15,072 nt of DNA, from contig CAKRVB010000047.1 in the NCBI GenBank assembly GCA_934408725.1, positions 1 through 15,072 on the forward strand. Direction: 5' to 3'. Positions within the stretch are counted from its first letter, which is position 1. The number at the start of each line of letters is the position of its first letter. The notes beneath the pieces were generated by a model that ran no database searches, was not told the DNA's origin, and was given only the letters and a program-made list of their open reading frames with translations. This DNA comes from an uncultured Marvinbryantia sp. (GTDB lineage: Bacteria; Bacillota; Clostridia; Lachnospirales; Lachnospiraceae). Positions 1-8,739 of the stretch are shown here, in pieces. Both the position numbers and the translations under genes were made by a program.

Positions 1-1367
1 TTCTTTATCAATACAGAGATGACAATTTTCAGAAAAATAGTCAAATGAAGGGGAAACTCTGGGCAGATGCCTGTTTATCAGATAAAACCGGGCAGGAACC
101 GCTATGTCTTATTTTCAGGGGCAGGGAAAACAGCCGGCTGTATGTACAGGCGCCTCTCATTGGGGCCTATTCTGATATCATCAGACATCATTTTCAGGAA
201 TCTGCTTTTTCGATCCTGATGATTTTTGGTATGATTGGTCTTGGCATTGTATCTATAATTATTTACTTCTATGCCAGACATAGAAAGATTGCAGAGAAAC
301 GTTTTTTTGATGTTGCGGTCTTTTTAATTCTATGCAGCCTGTGGTGCATACTGGATTCTGGGATTTATCAGATGTATGGAAAACAGAGTGCTGCCGGAGC
401 ACTGGTTTCCTTTTATGCATTCATGCTAATGTCGGTTCCGATACTGCATTTTGTACAGGATACGGTCAGTAAAAGCAAAAGATGGATTCCTCAGATATGG
501 ATTTTTCTGCTTTATGGAAATGCAGTCTTGCAGACCGTCATCTACCTCACACTGCAGGTACCTTTTGTTCATATGCTGTTTGTGACTCATTTCATCCTTT
601 TTACCGGTGTTATAACAATGTTTCTTCTTCTGTGGCGGGAATATCGAAGAAATCAGACACAGGTATTAGGACTTTGTCTGAAAGCATTTGAAGTACTGGG
701 ACTTAGTGGTGTCATCGCACTTGCACTGTACTGGATATTTTCCATATACTGGTATGATGCCGTATTCCAGTTTGGTATTGTTCTCTATATTGCTTTTCTA
801 TTCTGGGGATTACTCTGCAAAGTGTCCGATGATGTTCAGTTCCGGCTGGAACAGGCGGTATATGAAAGGATGTCATTAGAAGATCGGATGACCGGACTGA
901 AAAACAGAAAAGCATTCGAACAGTCGGTTGATAAAATTCAGAAAGAGGCTGCATTACTTGAAAATGTACTGCTTTTGTTTATAGAAATTGATGGCCTGAA
1001 AAAAATTAATGATATGTATGGACTGCAGCGCGGAGACGAAGCAGTCATCCGGACAGCGAGAAGTATCCGTCCCGTAGAGAATGGCTCTTATGAACAGCAG
1101 GTGCAGTGTTTTCGAATTGAAGGTGATGAATTTGCTGTCATTGTGTCCAATCCGCAAAAGACACCTGATGAATGGGAACACTTTATAAAAGACGAACTAA
1201 AAAAAGAAACAACTGGTGGAAATCATGTCCACCTGAAGTTTGGGTACAGTTATCTGCGAAAAACAGATGGAACTCTGGTTTCCATCAGTGACTGGAAAAT
1301 GCAGGCAGACCAGATGCTGCTTTTCAACAAAGAAAAAGAGTCGGAGGATAAATATGAGTTATTATAA
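1..1367 (+). CDS. Seven-TM membrane diguanylate-cyclase-like protein, 5' partial
   Basis: This is a membrane sensor with a C-terminal GGDEF domain, predicted to make c-di-GMP from GTP at the cytoplasmic face. The reading frame is open to the left edge. The first internal ATG (45) has no Shine-Dalgarno sequence before it, so the real start and probably an extracellular sensor domain lie outside the window. Counting from that Met, about seven hydrophobic helices span residues 53-260, resembling the 7TM-DISM class. The GGDEF domain follows: DRMTGLKNR at about 282, the metal-site region IEIDGLKKINDMYG at about 313, and the signature at 359-363. The signature reads EGDEF instead of GGDEF, and no RxxD inhibitory site precedes it. 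Activity is plausible, because first-position variants of the signature exist, but it is uncertain. The 3' end overlaps the downstream EAL gene by 14 bases, suggesting co-translation of opposing activities. Confidence 0.85.
   Translation, partial: LYQYRDDNFQKNSQMKGKLWADACLSDKTGQEPLCLIFRGRENSRLYVQAPLIGAYSDIIRHHFQESAFSILMIFGMIGLGIVSIIIYFYARHRKIAEKRFFDVAVFLILCSLWCILDSGIYQMYGKQSAAGALVSFYAFMLMSVPILHFVQDTVSKSKRWIPQIWIFLLYGNAVLQTVIYLTLQVPFVHMLFVTHFILFTGVITMFLLLWREYRRNQTQVLGLCLKAFEVLGLSGVIALALYWIFSIYWYDAVFQFGIVLYIAFLFWGLLCKVSDDVQFRLEQAVYERMSLEDRMTGLKNRKAFEQSVDKIQKEAALLENVLLLFIEIDGLKKINDMYGLQRGDEAVIRTARSIRPVENGSYEQQVQCFRIEGDEFAVIVSNPQKTPDEWEHFIKDELKKETTGGNHVHLKFGYSYLRKTDGTLVSISDWKMQADQMLLFNKEKESEDKYELL
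1343..1347 (+). promoter_or_regulatory. Ribosome binding site fixing the EAL-gene start
   Basis: GGAGG sits six bases before ATG 1354, inside the last codons of the upstream GGDEF gene. It decides between this start and the longer in-frame one at 1240, and it implies that ribosomes terminating at 1367 could re-initiate here. Confidence 0.8.
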
Positions 1368-3261
1368 TTTCGATTTTCTGATCGCAGCAATGATTATTTT
1401 ATTGCTGATTCTGTATCATTTTCTGGGTCAGAGAAGAGCCAAAGATCTGAATAATCAGGTATTTCTTTTCTTTGCTGCTCTTGGTACAATGGACGTAGCT
1501 GCCGAACTTCTCAGTAATTATTGTATTACTTCTTACAACAGTGAACTGGGAATGACAGCATGGTTTTCAACAACCATTTTTTATCTGTTTCAGGCACTGC
1601 TTCCCTATACATTGATCTTTTATGTCCATACACTACATGATCATAACGTTGTTTCGATAAAAAAAATGCTGATATCCGGAATTCCGACCATCGCATTGCT
1701 TTGTATCGTACTTACAAATCCGTTCACAGAAAAACTATTTTACTTTGATGTATCCGGCGGCTATATGACAGGACCCTGGTACATGCTGATGTATTACAGT
1801 GCCTTATGCCATATCGTGGCTGCACTGATCCTTATTATTAAATGGTGGAAAGACCTTGGTATACAAAAAGTGAAAATACTTCTGGAGATTCTTCTGCTAT
1901 CCGGAAGTGGTGTGATAATCCAGTTTGTATATCATCCGCTCCTGACAACGGGATTCGGCCTGAGTCTTGGCATCCTGGCATTATTTATTACCATTAATAA
2001 TCCTCATGCAAATATGGACAGTATGACCGGATTATATAATCATCTCTATCTGACCCGAAAAAGCAATGAGCTGATTAAAGCCGGAAAATCTTTTCATATT
2101 ATTACAGTGTACCTTTATCAGTTAAAGCATATTAATAAGATTGCCGGGATTCAGGATGGTAACCTTATTTTACAGACAACCGCAAAAAAGCTGGAAGATC
2201 TGTGTGGCAGGAATGCCTTTCGGATAACCGGGAAACGCTTTCTGGTACTGACAGATTCTCTGGAAGAATATGAATATTATTTTACACAATTAAAGAATTT
2301 GTTTGACGTGAACATGAAACTGGACACAAATGATAAAAAAATTATGATACCTGTGATCCTCAGCGGGATTGTCAATGCAGAAAAGATTGGAGAAAGCGGA
2401 CTGATTCTGGAATATGCAGAATACCTTGAATCTCTTGCTCCTCAAAGTGGACTGACAGAAGTGATACAGGATGACCGTCAGACGATGAATGGTTTTCTGT
2501 ATAATAAACAGGTGGAACAATATCTGCATACGGCAATTTCTAAAGATCTCTTTGAAGTTTATTATCAGCCTGTATATTCTGCCCGTGAAGAACGATATAT
2601 CACACTGGAGGCTCTGAGCCGTCTGCATCATCCGGAACTTGGCTGGATTGCACCGGATGTATTCATTCAGCTTGCAGAAAAGAATCACATCATTGAACAG
2701 ATTACCGATTTACAGTTTCACCGTGTCTGCAGATTTCTGAATGAAAACAGCGTACTGATGAACCAGCTGCTGAATGTTAAAGTAAATTTGTCTTCTCTTG
2801 ATCTGATGAGAAATGACTGCAGCAGTCATTTTATCCATATAATGGATGAATATGGAATTCCCCATGAGTGGATACAGTTTGAGATTACAGAGACAGTCGC
2901 AACAGAATATAATACAAGCCTGCAGATGGTTGCGGATGAATTTACCCGTGCCGGTATCCGGCTGTGTCTGGATGACTTCGGCTCCGGATATGCCAATTTA
3001 AATACCGTTATGAGACTTCCATTTTCCACAATTAAGCTTGACAGATCCCTTCTTTTTGATATCTGCAGTGACGGAAAACGGGCCCTGTTTTATCAGAGTA
3101 TTGTGGATACTTTTCTTAAAATGAATTATCATATTGTATCTGAAGGCGTGGAAACCAAAGAAGAAATGGAAATAATAAGCGGCTGGGGCGTTGATATGAT
3201 TCAGGGGTATTATTTCTCCGCCCCGCTGCCACCAAAAGACATCTTAAAGTTATTGCAATAG
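1354..3261 (+). CDS. Seven-TM protein with degenerate GGDEF and intact EAL domain (c-di-GMP phosphodiesterase)
   Basis: Predicted membrane phosphodiesterase that hydrolyses c-di-GMP to pGpG. I take ATG 1354 (protein begins MSYYNFDF, 635 aa) because GGAGG at 1343-1347 lies six bases upstream; an in-frame start at 1240 would sit deep inside the preceding gene. Seven hydrophobic segments fill residues 8-215. A GGDEF-like domain starts at D222 (DSMTGLYNH), but its signature position reads ITGKRF, so it cannot be a cyclase; it may bind GTP or be structural. The EAL domain spans about 400-630. Its catalytic set looks complete: E419 in LEALSRL, N in KVNLSS, E in FEITET, D540-D541 in DDFGSGY, K561 in IKLDRS, E597 in SEGVET (usual form AEGVET) and Q617 in QGYYF. 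The 14-base overlap with the upstream GGDEF gene implies one operon and translational coupling. The membrane signal is unknown. Confidence 0.92.
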   Translation: MSYYNFDFLIAAMIILLLILYHFLGQRRAKDLNNQVFLFFAALGTMDVAAELLSNYCITSYNSELGMTAWFSTTIFYLFQALLPYTLIFYVHTLHDHNVVSIKKMLISGIPTIALLCIVLTNPFTEKLFYFDVSGGYMTGPWYMLMYYSALCHIVAALILIIKWWKDLGIQKVKILLEILLLSGSGVIIQFVYHPLLTTGFGLSLGILALFITINNPHANMDSMTGLYNHLYLTRKSNELIKAGKSFHIITVYLYQLKHINKIAGIQDGNLILQTTAKKLEDLCGRNAFRITGKRFLVLTDSLEEYEYYFTQLKNLFDVNMKLDTNDKKIMIPVILSGIVNAEKIGESGLILEYAEYLESLAPQSGLTEVIQDDRQTMNGFLYNKQVEQYLHTAISKDLFEVYYQPVYSAREERYITLEALSRLHHPELGWIAPDVFIQLAEKNHIIEQITDLQFHRVCRFLNENSVLMNQLLNVKVNLSSLDLMRNDCSSHFIHIMDEYGIPHEWIQFEITETVATEYNTSLQMVADEFTRAGIRLCLDDFGSGYANLNTVMRLPFSTIKLDRSLLFDICSDGKRALFYQSIVDTFLKMNYHIVSEGVETKEEMEIISGWGVDMIQGYYFSAPLPPKDILKLLQ

Positions 3262-3311
3262 TCAGAATGGCTGTATCTTCACCCATTAGAAACGTACGCC
3301 GCCAGGCGCAC

Positions 3312-3357
3312 CAGAAAACGGAAATGCCAGGCTTTCGCCCGTCATTTCCGTTTTCTG
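3312..3357 (+). terminator. Strong hairpin terminator between convergent operons, possibly bidirectional
   Basis: A perfect 15-bp stem is formed by CAGAAAACGGAAATG (3312-3326) and its reverse complement at 3343-3357. A smaller inner GGC/GCC stem closes a TTTC loop on the plus strand (a GAAA tetraloop on the minus strand). Downstream on the plus strand the sequence is T-rich (about 3361-3382), which fits termination of the c-di-GMP gene pair. On the minus strand the hairpin lies eight bases beyond the stop of the exporter-like gene. No clean U tract follows there, so it may only block read-through or protect the 3' end in that direction. Confidence 0.8.
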
Positions 3358-3364
3358 ACTTTTA

Positions 3365-4042
3365 CTATTTTCTTTTTTTCTTTCTGGTTCCGAAGTTTTT
3401 CTGTTCTTGTTCCCGGAACATCTGATTTTTATTCAGGTAGGATTGGAACGCGTACCTGGTCTGCTTCCAGAGGTTTTGAAAAGACAGACCGTTTTCTTTA
3501 TCATATTTTGATGGCAGCAAAATAGTTATTAATAAGGCAATCAGCACGCCACCACCTGTATCCAGAATACGGGCGATGGTGTAAAACAATACCCGTTCCT
3601 TTCCTACCGTGAACATCACAACAAAATATACCACTGTACCCGGCTGTATTGCCGAATCTGCTCCCAGTGCCAGGTTGCACCAAAGCACCAGACACAGACC
3701 AGCCACCAGCCAGATCCAATCCGGTATTCCAAATGGCTCATTGGTATAGAGCCAGTAAAATGGAATCACCCAAAAGCCTCCCACAAAGGTTCCGATGAAT
3801 CGGTTGATTCCATTATGAAATCCTTCTTCAAACTGACTTCCCACCCCATAGACTGCACCGATCAGCGCAAAACATGGGTTGCGCCCCTGTAAGGGGTATT
3901 TATAGATTACGGATGTGAGCAGCACCACCAGGGCAGTACGCCACATACGTTCTGTGAGCCGGGGCGACTTGAAATTCTTCATTGGTGTCAGTTTCCACTT
4001 ATTTTTTACTTCTGCCAGATCCAGCATTTCCTGTGGTCCCAT
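3365..4042 (-). CDS. ArAE/FUSC-family aromatic acid exporter-like membrane protein
   Basis: Small integral membrane protein, about 225 aa, resembling the N-terminal membrane half of the aromatic acid exporter (ArAE/FUSC) family, which includes p-hydroxybenzoic acid efflux proteins. Seen in the sequence: a basic, hydrophilic N-terminus; a TM segment at about 33-48 (MWRTALVVLLTSVIY) followed by a family-like glycine-rich stretch (FALIGAVYGVGSQFEEGFHNGINRFIGTFVGG); then four or five more hydrophobic helices up to about 175; and a lysine-rich soluble tail ending in RKKKRK. I chose ATG 4042, with AGGGTG seven bases upstream, over GTG 4048, which would directly abut the pflA stop. It is the last gene of the minus-strand operon, with almost no gap after pflA. 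The substrate is unknown; export of an organic acid linked to the pathway is only inference. The family's usual cytosolic domain appears absent or very short. Confidence 0.75.
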   Translation of the reverse strand: MGPQEMLDLAEVKNKWKLTPMKNFKSPRLTERMWRTALVVLLTSVIYKYPLQGRNPCFALIGAVYGVGSQFEEGFHNGINRFIGTFVGGFWVIPFYWLYTNEPFGIPDWIWLVAGLCLVLWCNLALGADSAIQPGTVVYFVVMFTVGKERVLFYTIARILDTGGGVLIALLITILLPSKYDKENGLSFQNLWKQTRYAFQSYLNKNQMFREQEQKNFGTRKKKRK

Positions 4043-4048
4043 AAGCAC

Positions 4049-4774
4049 TCACCCTATATTTAATATTTTTTTCGCTTTTTCCACTTCTTCCGCTGTCGGC
4101 GGATTTACATCCTTCAGGGAATATGGAATTCCAAGTGCTTCCCATTTATGCACGCCCATGGCATGATATGGAAGAATCTCAATCTTTTCAATTCCCAGCA
4201 AAGGTTCTAAAAATTTCCGTAAAGCAATCAGACTTTCTTCGGAATCTGTCAGATGTGGTACCAATACATGCCGAATCCACATACTTTTCTTATGTTCTGA
4301 CAGATACCGGATCATTGCCAATATATTTCCATTATCCTGACCGGTTAACTTGAGGTGCCGGTCAGGATCCATTTCTTTGATGTCCACAATAAACAGATCT
4401 GTGACATCCATCAGCTTCTGAAACTGTTCCAGAAAATCTTCTTTCTTGCAAAACGGATTGCCACTGGTATCCAGTGCAGTATGGATGTGATGTGCTTTCG
4501 CTATGGCAAATAACTGAGTTACAAACTCCATCTGCAGCATGGCTTCCCCGCCGCTCACCGTAATTCCACCGTTTTCTTTCCAGTACGGTCTGAAACGATA
4601 TAATTTCTGAAACAATTTCTCCGCTTCCCACTCTTCTCCGCCGGACATTCCCCAGGTATCCGGATTGTGGCAGTATCTGCATCGCATCGCGCAGCCCTGC
4701 AAAAACACCACACTTCGCACTCCCGGACCGTCCACCAGACCGAAGCTTTCTATAGAATGAACCCTTCCCGTCAC
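4049..4774 (-). CDS. pflA: Pyruvate formate-lyase activating enzyme (radical SAM activase)
   Basis: Cytosolic radical-SAM enzyme that cleaves S-adenosylmethionine reductively and abstracts a hydrogen from the active-site glycine of PflB, forming its glycyl radical. The N-terminal SIESFGLVDGPGVRSVVF and the [4Fe-4S] motif C28-A-M-R-C32-R-Y-C35 (CxxxCxxC) are diagnostic. The SAM-binding VSGGEAMLQ follows at about 72-80, and DTSGNPF at about 101. The 241-aa length is typical of the family. The start is GTG 4774, with GGGAG about eight bases upstream, next to the pflB stop; the gap to pflB is 15 bases. A dedicated activase beside its substrate enzyme is the usual arrangement and supports the PflB call. 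It is followed directly by the exporter-like gene. I see nothing degenerate. Confidence 0.95.
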   Translation of the reverse strand: MTGRVHSIESFGLVDGPGVRSVVFLQGCAMRCRYCHNPDTWGMSGGEEWEAEKLFQKLYRFRPYWKENGGITVSGGEAMLQMEFVTQLFAIAKAHHIHTALDTSGNPFCKKEDFLEQFQKLMDVTDLFIVDIKEMDPDRHLKLTGQDNGNILAMIRYLSEHKKSMWIRHVLVPHLTDSEESLIALRKFLEPLLGIEKIEILPYHAMGVHKWEALGIPYSLKDVNPPTAEEVEKAKKILNIG

Positions 4775-4789
4775 CGTTAAGCTCCCTTC

Positions 4790-7066
4790 TTACAGTGTTT
4801 TATGGCAGGTACGTGCAATGACATCCAACTGCTGCTTCTTTGTCAGAGAGATGAATTTTACTGCATATCCTGATACACGGATCGTAAAGTTCTGATACTC
4901 TTCTTTTTCCGGATGCTCCATGGCATCAATCAGCTTTTCCGTTCCGAATACGTTAACATTCAGGTGATGTGCATCCTGCTCAAAGTATCCGTCCAGGATC
5001 TGAACCAGATTATTGACTCTCTCCTGATCCTCATGTCCCAGTGCATCCGGACTGATGGTCTGTGTATTGGAAATACCATCCAGTGCCCAATGATATGGAA
5101 TCTTTGCTACCGAGTTCAGGGACGCCAGCAGACCGTTCTGTTCTGCGCCGTAGGAAGGAGAAGCGCCTGGGGCGAAGGAGGTAAATGCCTTACGGCCGTC
5201 TGGTGTAGCACCAGTAGCTTCTCCGTATACGACGTTCGAGGTAATCGTCAGAATCGAGGTACTTGGCTTAGACTCGCGGTAAGTATGACGGCGGCGGATC
5301 TTATCAAAAAAGGTACGCAGCAGCCAGGTTGCGATCTCATCAGCTCTTGGATCATCATTTCCATAACGTGGGAAATCTCCCTCGATTTCAAAGTCTTTGG
5401 TAATGCCTTCTTCATCACGAATGATTTTTACTTTTGCATATTTGATGGCGCTTAAGGAATCTACTACATGAGAGAATCCTGCAATACCGGTTGCAAAAGA
5501 CCGTTCACAGTCATTATTAATCAATGCCATTTCAGCAGCTTCATAATAATATTTATCATGCATGTAATGAATCAGGTTCAGTACGTTGACGTAGATGTCT
5601 GCCAGCCAGTCCATCCACCAGTCAAATTTCTCAACTACTTCATCATAATCTGCATACTCAGAAGTAATGCGCTGCATAGCCGGACCACACTGAATTCTGT
5701 GTTTTTCATCAAAACCACCGTTAAATGCATACAGCAGCGTTTTTGCCAGGTTGGCGCGGGCACCGAAAAGCTGAATCTCCTGTCCTGTCTTGGTTGCAGA
5801 TACACAACAGCAAATGGAGTAATCATCTCCCCATTCCGGTTTCATGACTTCGTCATTCTCATACTGGATGGAACTGGTATCAATAGAGATCTTTGCTGCA
5901 TATTTCTTAAAGCTCTGTGGAAGACGTGGACTATACAGCACGGTCAGATTTGGTTCCGGGCTTGGTCCCATGTTTTCCAGTGTATGCAGGAAACGATAAT
6001 CTGTCTTTGTTACCATATGTCTTCCGTCCAGGCTGGTTCCACCCACTTCCAGTGTTACCCAGGTCGGATCACCGGAGAATAACTGATTGTATTCCGGAAT
6101 ACGGGCGAATTTTACCATACGGAACTTCATAGTCATATGGTCAATCAGCTCCTGTGCCTCAGCTTCTGTCAGAGCACCATTCTGCAGATCTCTCTGAATA
6201 TAAATATCCAGGAAAGTAGAGATACGTCCTACGGACATAGCTGCACCATTCTGAGTCTTTACGGCAGCAAGATATCCAAAATACAGCCACTGTACAGCTT
6301 CTTTGGCATTTCTTGCAGGCTTTGAAATGTCATATCCGTAGATCTTTGCCATTTCCTTCATTTCATTTAATGCTTTTAACTGCTGGCTGATCTCTTCACG
6401 CATACGAATGACTTCATCATACATGTTTCCACAGCCGGCACGGTAATGAGCTACTTTTTTTGCTTCAATCAAACGGTCGATACCGTACAGTGCCACACGG
6501 CGGTAATCACCAACGATACGTCCACGTCCGTAAGTATCAGGAAGACCGGTAACTACATGCGTTTTTCTTGCCAGACGCATCTCCGGTGTATATGCACCGA
6601 ACACTGCATCATTGTGAGTCGTTACGTAAGTAGTAAAGATCTTTTTCAGTTCTGGATTGATTTCATATCCATAAGTCTCTGCCGCTTTGGTTGCCATTTT
6701 AATTCCGCCATAAGGCATGAATGCACGTTTTAATGGCTTGTCTGTCTGTAGTCCTACGATCTGTTCCAGATCTTTTAGTTCTTCACTGATGTAACCCGGA
6801 CCATAAGCAGTCAAACCGGAAACCACATCTGTCTCACATTCCAGAACACCGCCTTTTGCGCGTTCCTGTTTCTGAAGTTCCTGAACCCGATTCCACAATT
6901 TTTCTGTACTTTCCGTAGGTCCCTCTAAGAACGTTTCATCTCCGTCATATGGGGTATAGTTTTTCTGAATAAAGTCACGCACGTTGATCTCTTCCTGCCA
7001 GATTTCTCCGCGAAAGCCATCCCATGCTCCATTACTGTCAAACTTTCCAGGGTTTGTCATTGGCAT
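4790..7066 (-). CDS. pflB: Formate C-acetyltransferase (pyruvate formate-lyase)
   Basis: Glycyl-radical enzyme converting pyruvate plus CoA to acetyl-CoA plus formate in the cytosol; oxygen-sensitive. The 758-aa length matches classical PflB. The catalytic cysteine pair is C420-C421 in [11 protein letters not shown], followed by the conserved [17 protein letters not shown]. The glycyl-radical motif near the C-terminus is [10 protein letters not shown], with the radical glycine at G733. The paired cysteines argue for true PflB over other glycyl-radical enzymes such as glycerol or choline lyases, which carry a single catalytic cysteine in a different context. ATG 7066 has AGGAGG nine bases upstream; an ATG two codons later is also possible. 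The gene lies 64 bases downstream of the hydratase beta gene with no convincing terminator between, so it probably belongs to the dicarboxylate/tartrate operon. An additional internal promoter cannot be excluded. Confidence 0.96.
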   Translation of the reverse strand: MPMTNPGKFDSNGAWDGFRGEIWQEEINVRDFIQKNYTPYDGDETFLEGPTESTEKLWNRVQELQKQERAKGGVLECETDVVSGLTAYGPGYISEELKDLEQIVGLQTDKPLKRAFMPYGGIKMATKAAETYGYEINPELKKIFTTYVTTHNDAVFGAYTPEMRLARKTHVVTGLPDTYGRGRIVGDYRRVALYGIDRLIEAKKVAHYRAGCGNMYDEVIRMREEISQQLKALNEMKEMAKIYGYDISKPARNAKEAVQWLYFGYLAAVKTQNGAAMSVGRISTFLDIYIQRDLQNGALTEAEAQELIDHMTMKFRMVKFARIPEYNQLFSGDPTWVTLEVGGTSLDGRHMVTKTDYRFLHTLENMGPSPEPNLTVLYSPRLPQSFKKYAAKISIDTSSIQYENDEVMKPEWGDDYSICCCVSATKTGQEIQLFGARANLAKTLLYAFNGGFDEKHRIQCGPAMQRITSEYADYDEVVEKFDWWMDWLADIYVNVLNLIHYMHDKYYYEAAEMALINNDCERSFATGIAGFSHVVDSLSAIKYAKVKIIRDEEGITKDFEIEGDFPRYGNDDPRADEIATWLLRTFFDKIRRRHTYRESKPSTSILTITSNVVYGEATGATPDGRKAFTSFAPGASPSYGAEQNGLLASLNSVAKIPYHWALDGISNTQTISPDALGHEDQERVNNLVQILDGYFEQDAHHLNVNVFGTEKLIDAMEHPEKEEYQNFTIRVSGYAVKFISLTKKQQLDVIARTCHKTL

Positions 7067-7130
7067 TGCCCCGATCCTCCTTTTTCTTTCCTGTCTATAT
7101 GATGCTCAACGGGTTGTTACCCTGTGTATC

Positions 7131-7763
7131 TTATTTAATAAACTTCACTTCCGGATAAATATCCTGTTTTGCTGCTTCTTTTTTCTCATTGAAGATCACT
7201 TTGTTTTCTTCAAACAGGTTGCGTCCCTGTGCATCGATAGATACGATCAGCGGACCGAATTCTTTCACTTTACAGCACCATAATGTTTCTGGCATTCCCA
7301 GTTCATCCCAGTGATGTTCTGCGATACGTTCCACTTCTGTTGCCGCTACAACTGCGCATCCTGCCGGGAACACGCAATGGATTGCACCAAATTCTTTGCA
7401 GGCACGTTCTGTATTTGGTCCCATACCACCTTTACCAACAATGACTCTGACACCAGTTTCTTTTGTGAATTCATATTCGAATTTTTCCATACGCATGGAA
7501 GTAGTCGGTCCTACAGATACCATTTCATAGTCATTCTCAGTTCCTTCGATTTTACGAACGATTGGGCCTGCATGGAAAATAGCTTTGTTGCGGATATCAT
7601 ATGGAAGTTCTCTTCCGTATTCCACCAGACGGCGGTGTGCTACGTCACGGCAGGTCATCAGGTCTCCGTCCAGCCATACAATATCGCCGATTTTAATATC
7701 TTTCAGATCCTCTGCACTGACAGGGGTAACAAGAACTTTTTTATCTCCTCTAATTTCGATCAT
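7131..7763 (-). CDS. ttdB: L(+)-tartrate dehydratase beta subunit (class I fumarase-type)
   Basis: Beta subunit of a two-subunit Fe-S hydro-lyase. With the alpha subunit it would convert L(+)-tartrate to oxaloacetate plus water, or fumarate to malate if it is a fumarase. The 210-aa sequence resembles TtdB from memory: [21 protein letters not shown] at the N-terminus, [68 protein letters not shown] and [13 protein letters not shown]. The TTSMRME form is what I recall for tartrate dehydratases; fumarase beta domains I remember read more like TTSGRMD or TTSKRMD. This is the main reason for preferring tartrate. ATG 7763 is preceded by AGGAGG (7772-7777) with eight bases between; the gap to the alpha gene is 15 bases. 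Related fumarases share the fold, so substrate specificity is not proven. Confidence 0.8.
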   Translation of the reverse strand: MIEIRGDKKVLVTPVSAEDLKDIKIGDIVWLDGDLMTCRDVAHRRLVEYGRELPYDIRNKAIFHAGPIVRKIEGTENDYEMVSVGPTTSMRMEKFEYEFTKETGVRVIVGKGGMGPNTERACKEFGAIHCVFPAGCAVVAATEVERIAEHHWDELGMPETLWCCKVKEFGPLIVSIDAQGRNLFEENKVIFNEKKEAAKQDIYPEVKFIK

Positions 7764-7778
7764 GATTTTTTCCTCCTA

Positions 7779-8687
7779 TTATGCATTGAATTTCCATGTG
7801 GAATGTGTATCACAGGTTACAGTCAGGTCTGGATTCACTACGATGTGTCCACGACGGTGTGACCAGCATCCTACGTTTACAGCTACACCGATTGCGGACG
7901 GATGACGGGCAGTGTTCTCAATGTTAACACCCATAACGGAGTACTTTCCGCCCATACCCTGTGGTCCAAGGCCAATCTTGTTGATACCATCTTCCAGTAA
8001 CTGTTCCATTTTTGCTGCATTGGCATTGTCGTTGTGTGAACCGATTGGACGCATCAGCGCTTTCTTAGAGTTCAGAGCTGCTGTTTCCACTGAAGTACCT
8101 ACACCGACACCTACCAGCAGTGGAGGACAAGCATTCAATCCGTAGCTGGTCATCTGATCCAGAACGAAATCTGTCACACCTTCATAACCTGCACCTGGCA
8201 TCAGAACCATTGCTTTTCCTGGAAGGGTACATCCGCCACCTGCCATGTATGCATAAATTTCACATTTATCACTGTTTGGCACGATATCCCACCATACAGT
8301 CGGTGTTCCTTTACCAACATTTTTCTTTGTATTGTATTCATCAAATGTTTCTACGGAATTATGTCTCAGTGGTGTTGCAAATGTTGCCTGAACAACAGCT
8401 TCTTTTAAAAGACCTTCCAGTTCGTTGATATATGGGAAGTTCGTTCCACATTTCAGCCAGAACTGAATGACACCGGTATCCTGGCAGCTTGGACGATCCA
8501 GTTCTACAGCCAGTCCCTGATTCTTTGTCATAGTTTCATACAGAACCTTTGGAAGTGCTGCTGTTTCCTGAGAACCAAGTTCTTCCAGTTTTGCTACTAC
8601 ATCATCTGGTAATTTTTTTCCGATATGGCCGACAAAATCAGCCACCATATCTGTTAACTGTTTTACTCCATTTTCCTTTGTCATCAT
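7779..8687 (-). CDS. ttdA: L(+)-tartrate dehydratase alpha subunit (class I fumarase-type, 4Fe-4S)
   Basis: Alpha subunit carrying the catalytic [4Fe-4S] cluster; acts with the adjacent beta subunit in the cytosol. The 302-aa length fits separately encoded TtdA/fumarase alpha chains. Cluster cysteines are likely C68 (PSCQDTG), C187 (NACPPLLVG) and C274 (VGCWSHRRG). Other family blocks are TPLRHNSVETFDEYNT, YMAGGGCTLPG, LMPGAGYEG, RPIGSHNDN, GLGPQGMGG and ARHPSAIGVAV. The opening stretch (VKQLTDMVADFVGHIGKKLPDDVVAKLEEL) and the overall pattern match my memory of E. coli TtdA. Two consecutive ATGs (8687 and 8684) follow GGAGG at 8694-8698. It lies 52 bases downstream of the transporter gene with no terminator between. 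Fumarase is the alternative. Confidence 0.82.
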   Translation of the reverse strand: MMTKENGVKQLTDMVADFVGHIGKKLPDDVVAKLEELGSQETAALPKVLYETMTKNQGLAVELDRPSCQDTGVIQFWLKCGTNFPYINELEGLLKEAVVQATFATPLRHNSVETFDEYNTKKNVGKGTPTVWWDIVPNSDKCEIYAYMAGGGCTLPGKAMVLMPGAGYEGVTDFVLDQMTSYGLNACPPLLVGVGVGTSVETAALNSKKALMRPIGSHNDNANAAKMEQLLEDGINKIGLGPQGMGGKYSVMGVNIENTARHPSAIGVAVNVGCWSHRRGHIVVNPDLTVTCDTHSTWKFNA

Positions 8688-8739
8688 GAATTACCTCCAT
8701 TTTATTTTTTATATAAATGTAAATAAGTTGCTTTTTGTT

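Noticed and set aside
4913..6082. Long plus-strand reading frames (180 and 204 aa) opposite pflB
   Set aside because: They are antisense to a fully conserved PflB, lack ribosome binding sites and recognisable domains, and have the cysteine/isoleucine-rich look of reverse-strand shadow translation.
7105..7125. GGGT-TGTT-ACCC inverted repeat between ttdB and pflB as a terminator
   Set aside because: The stem is only four base pairs with no T run on the minus strand; it is too weak to split the operon.
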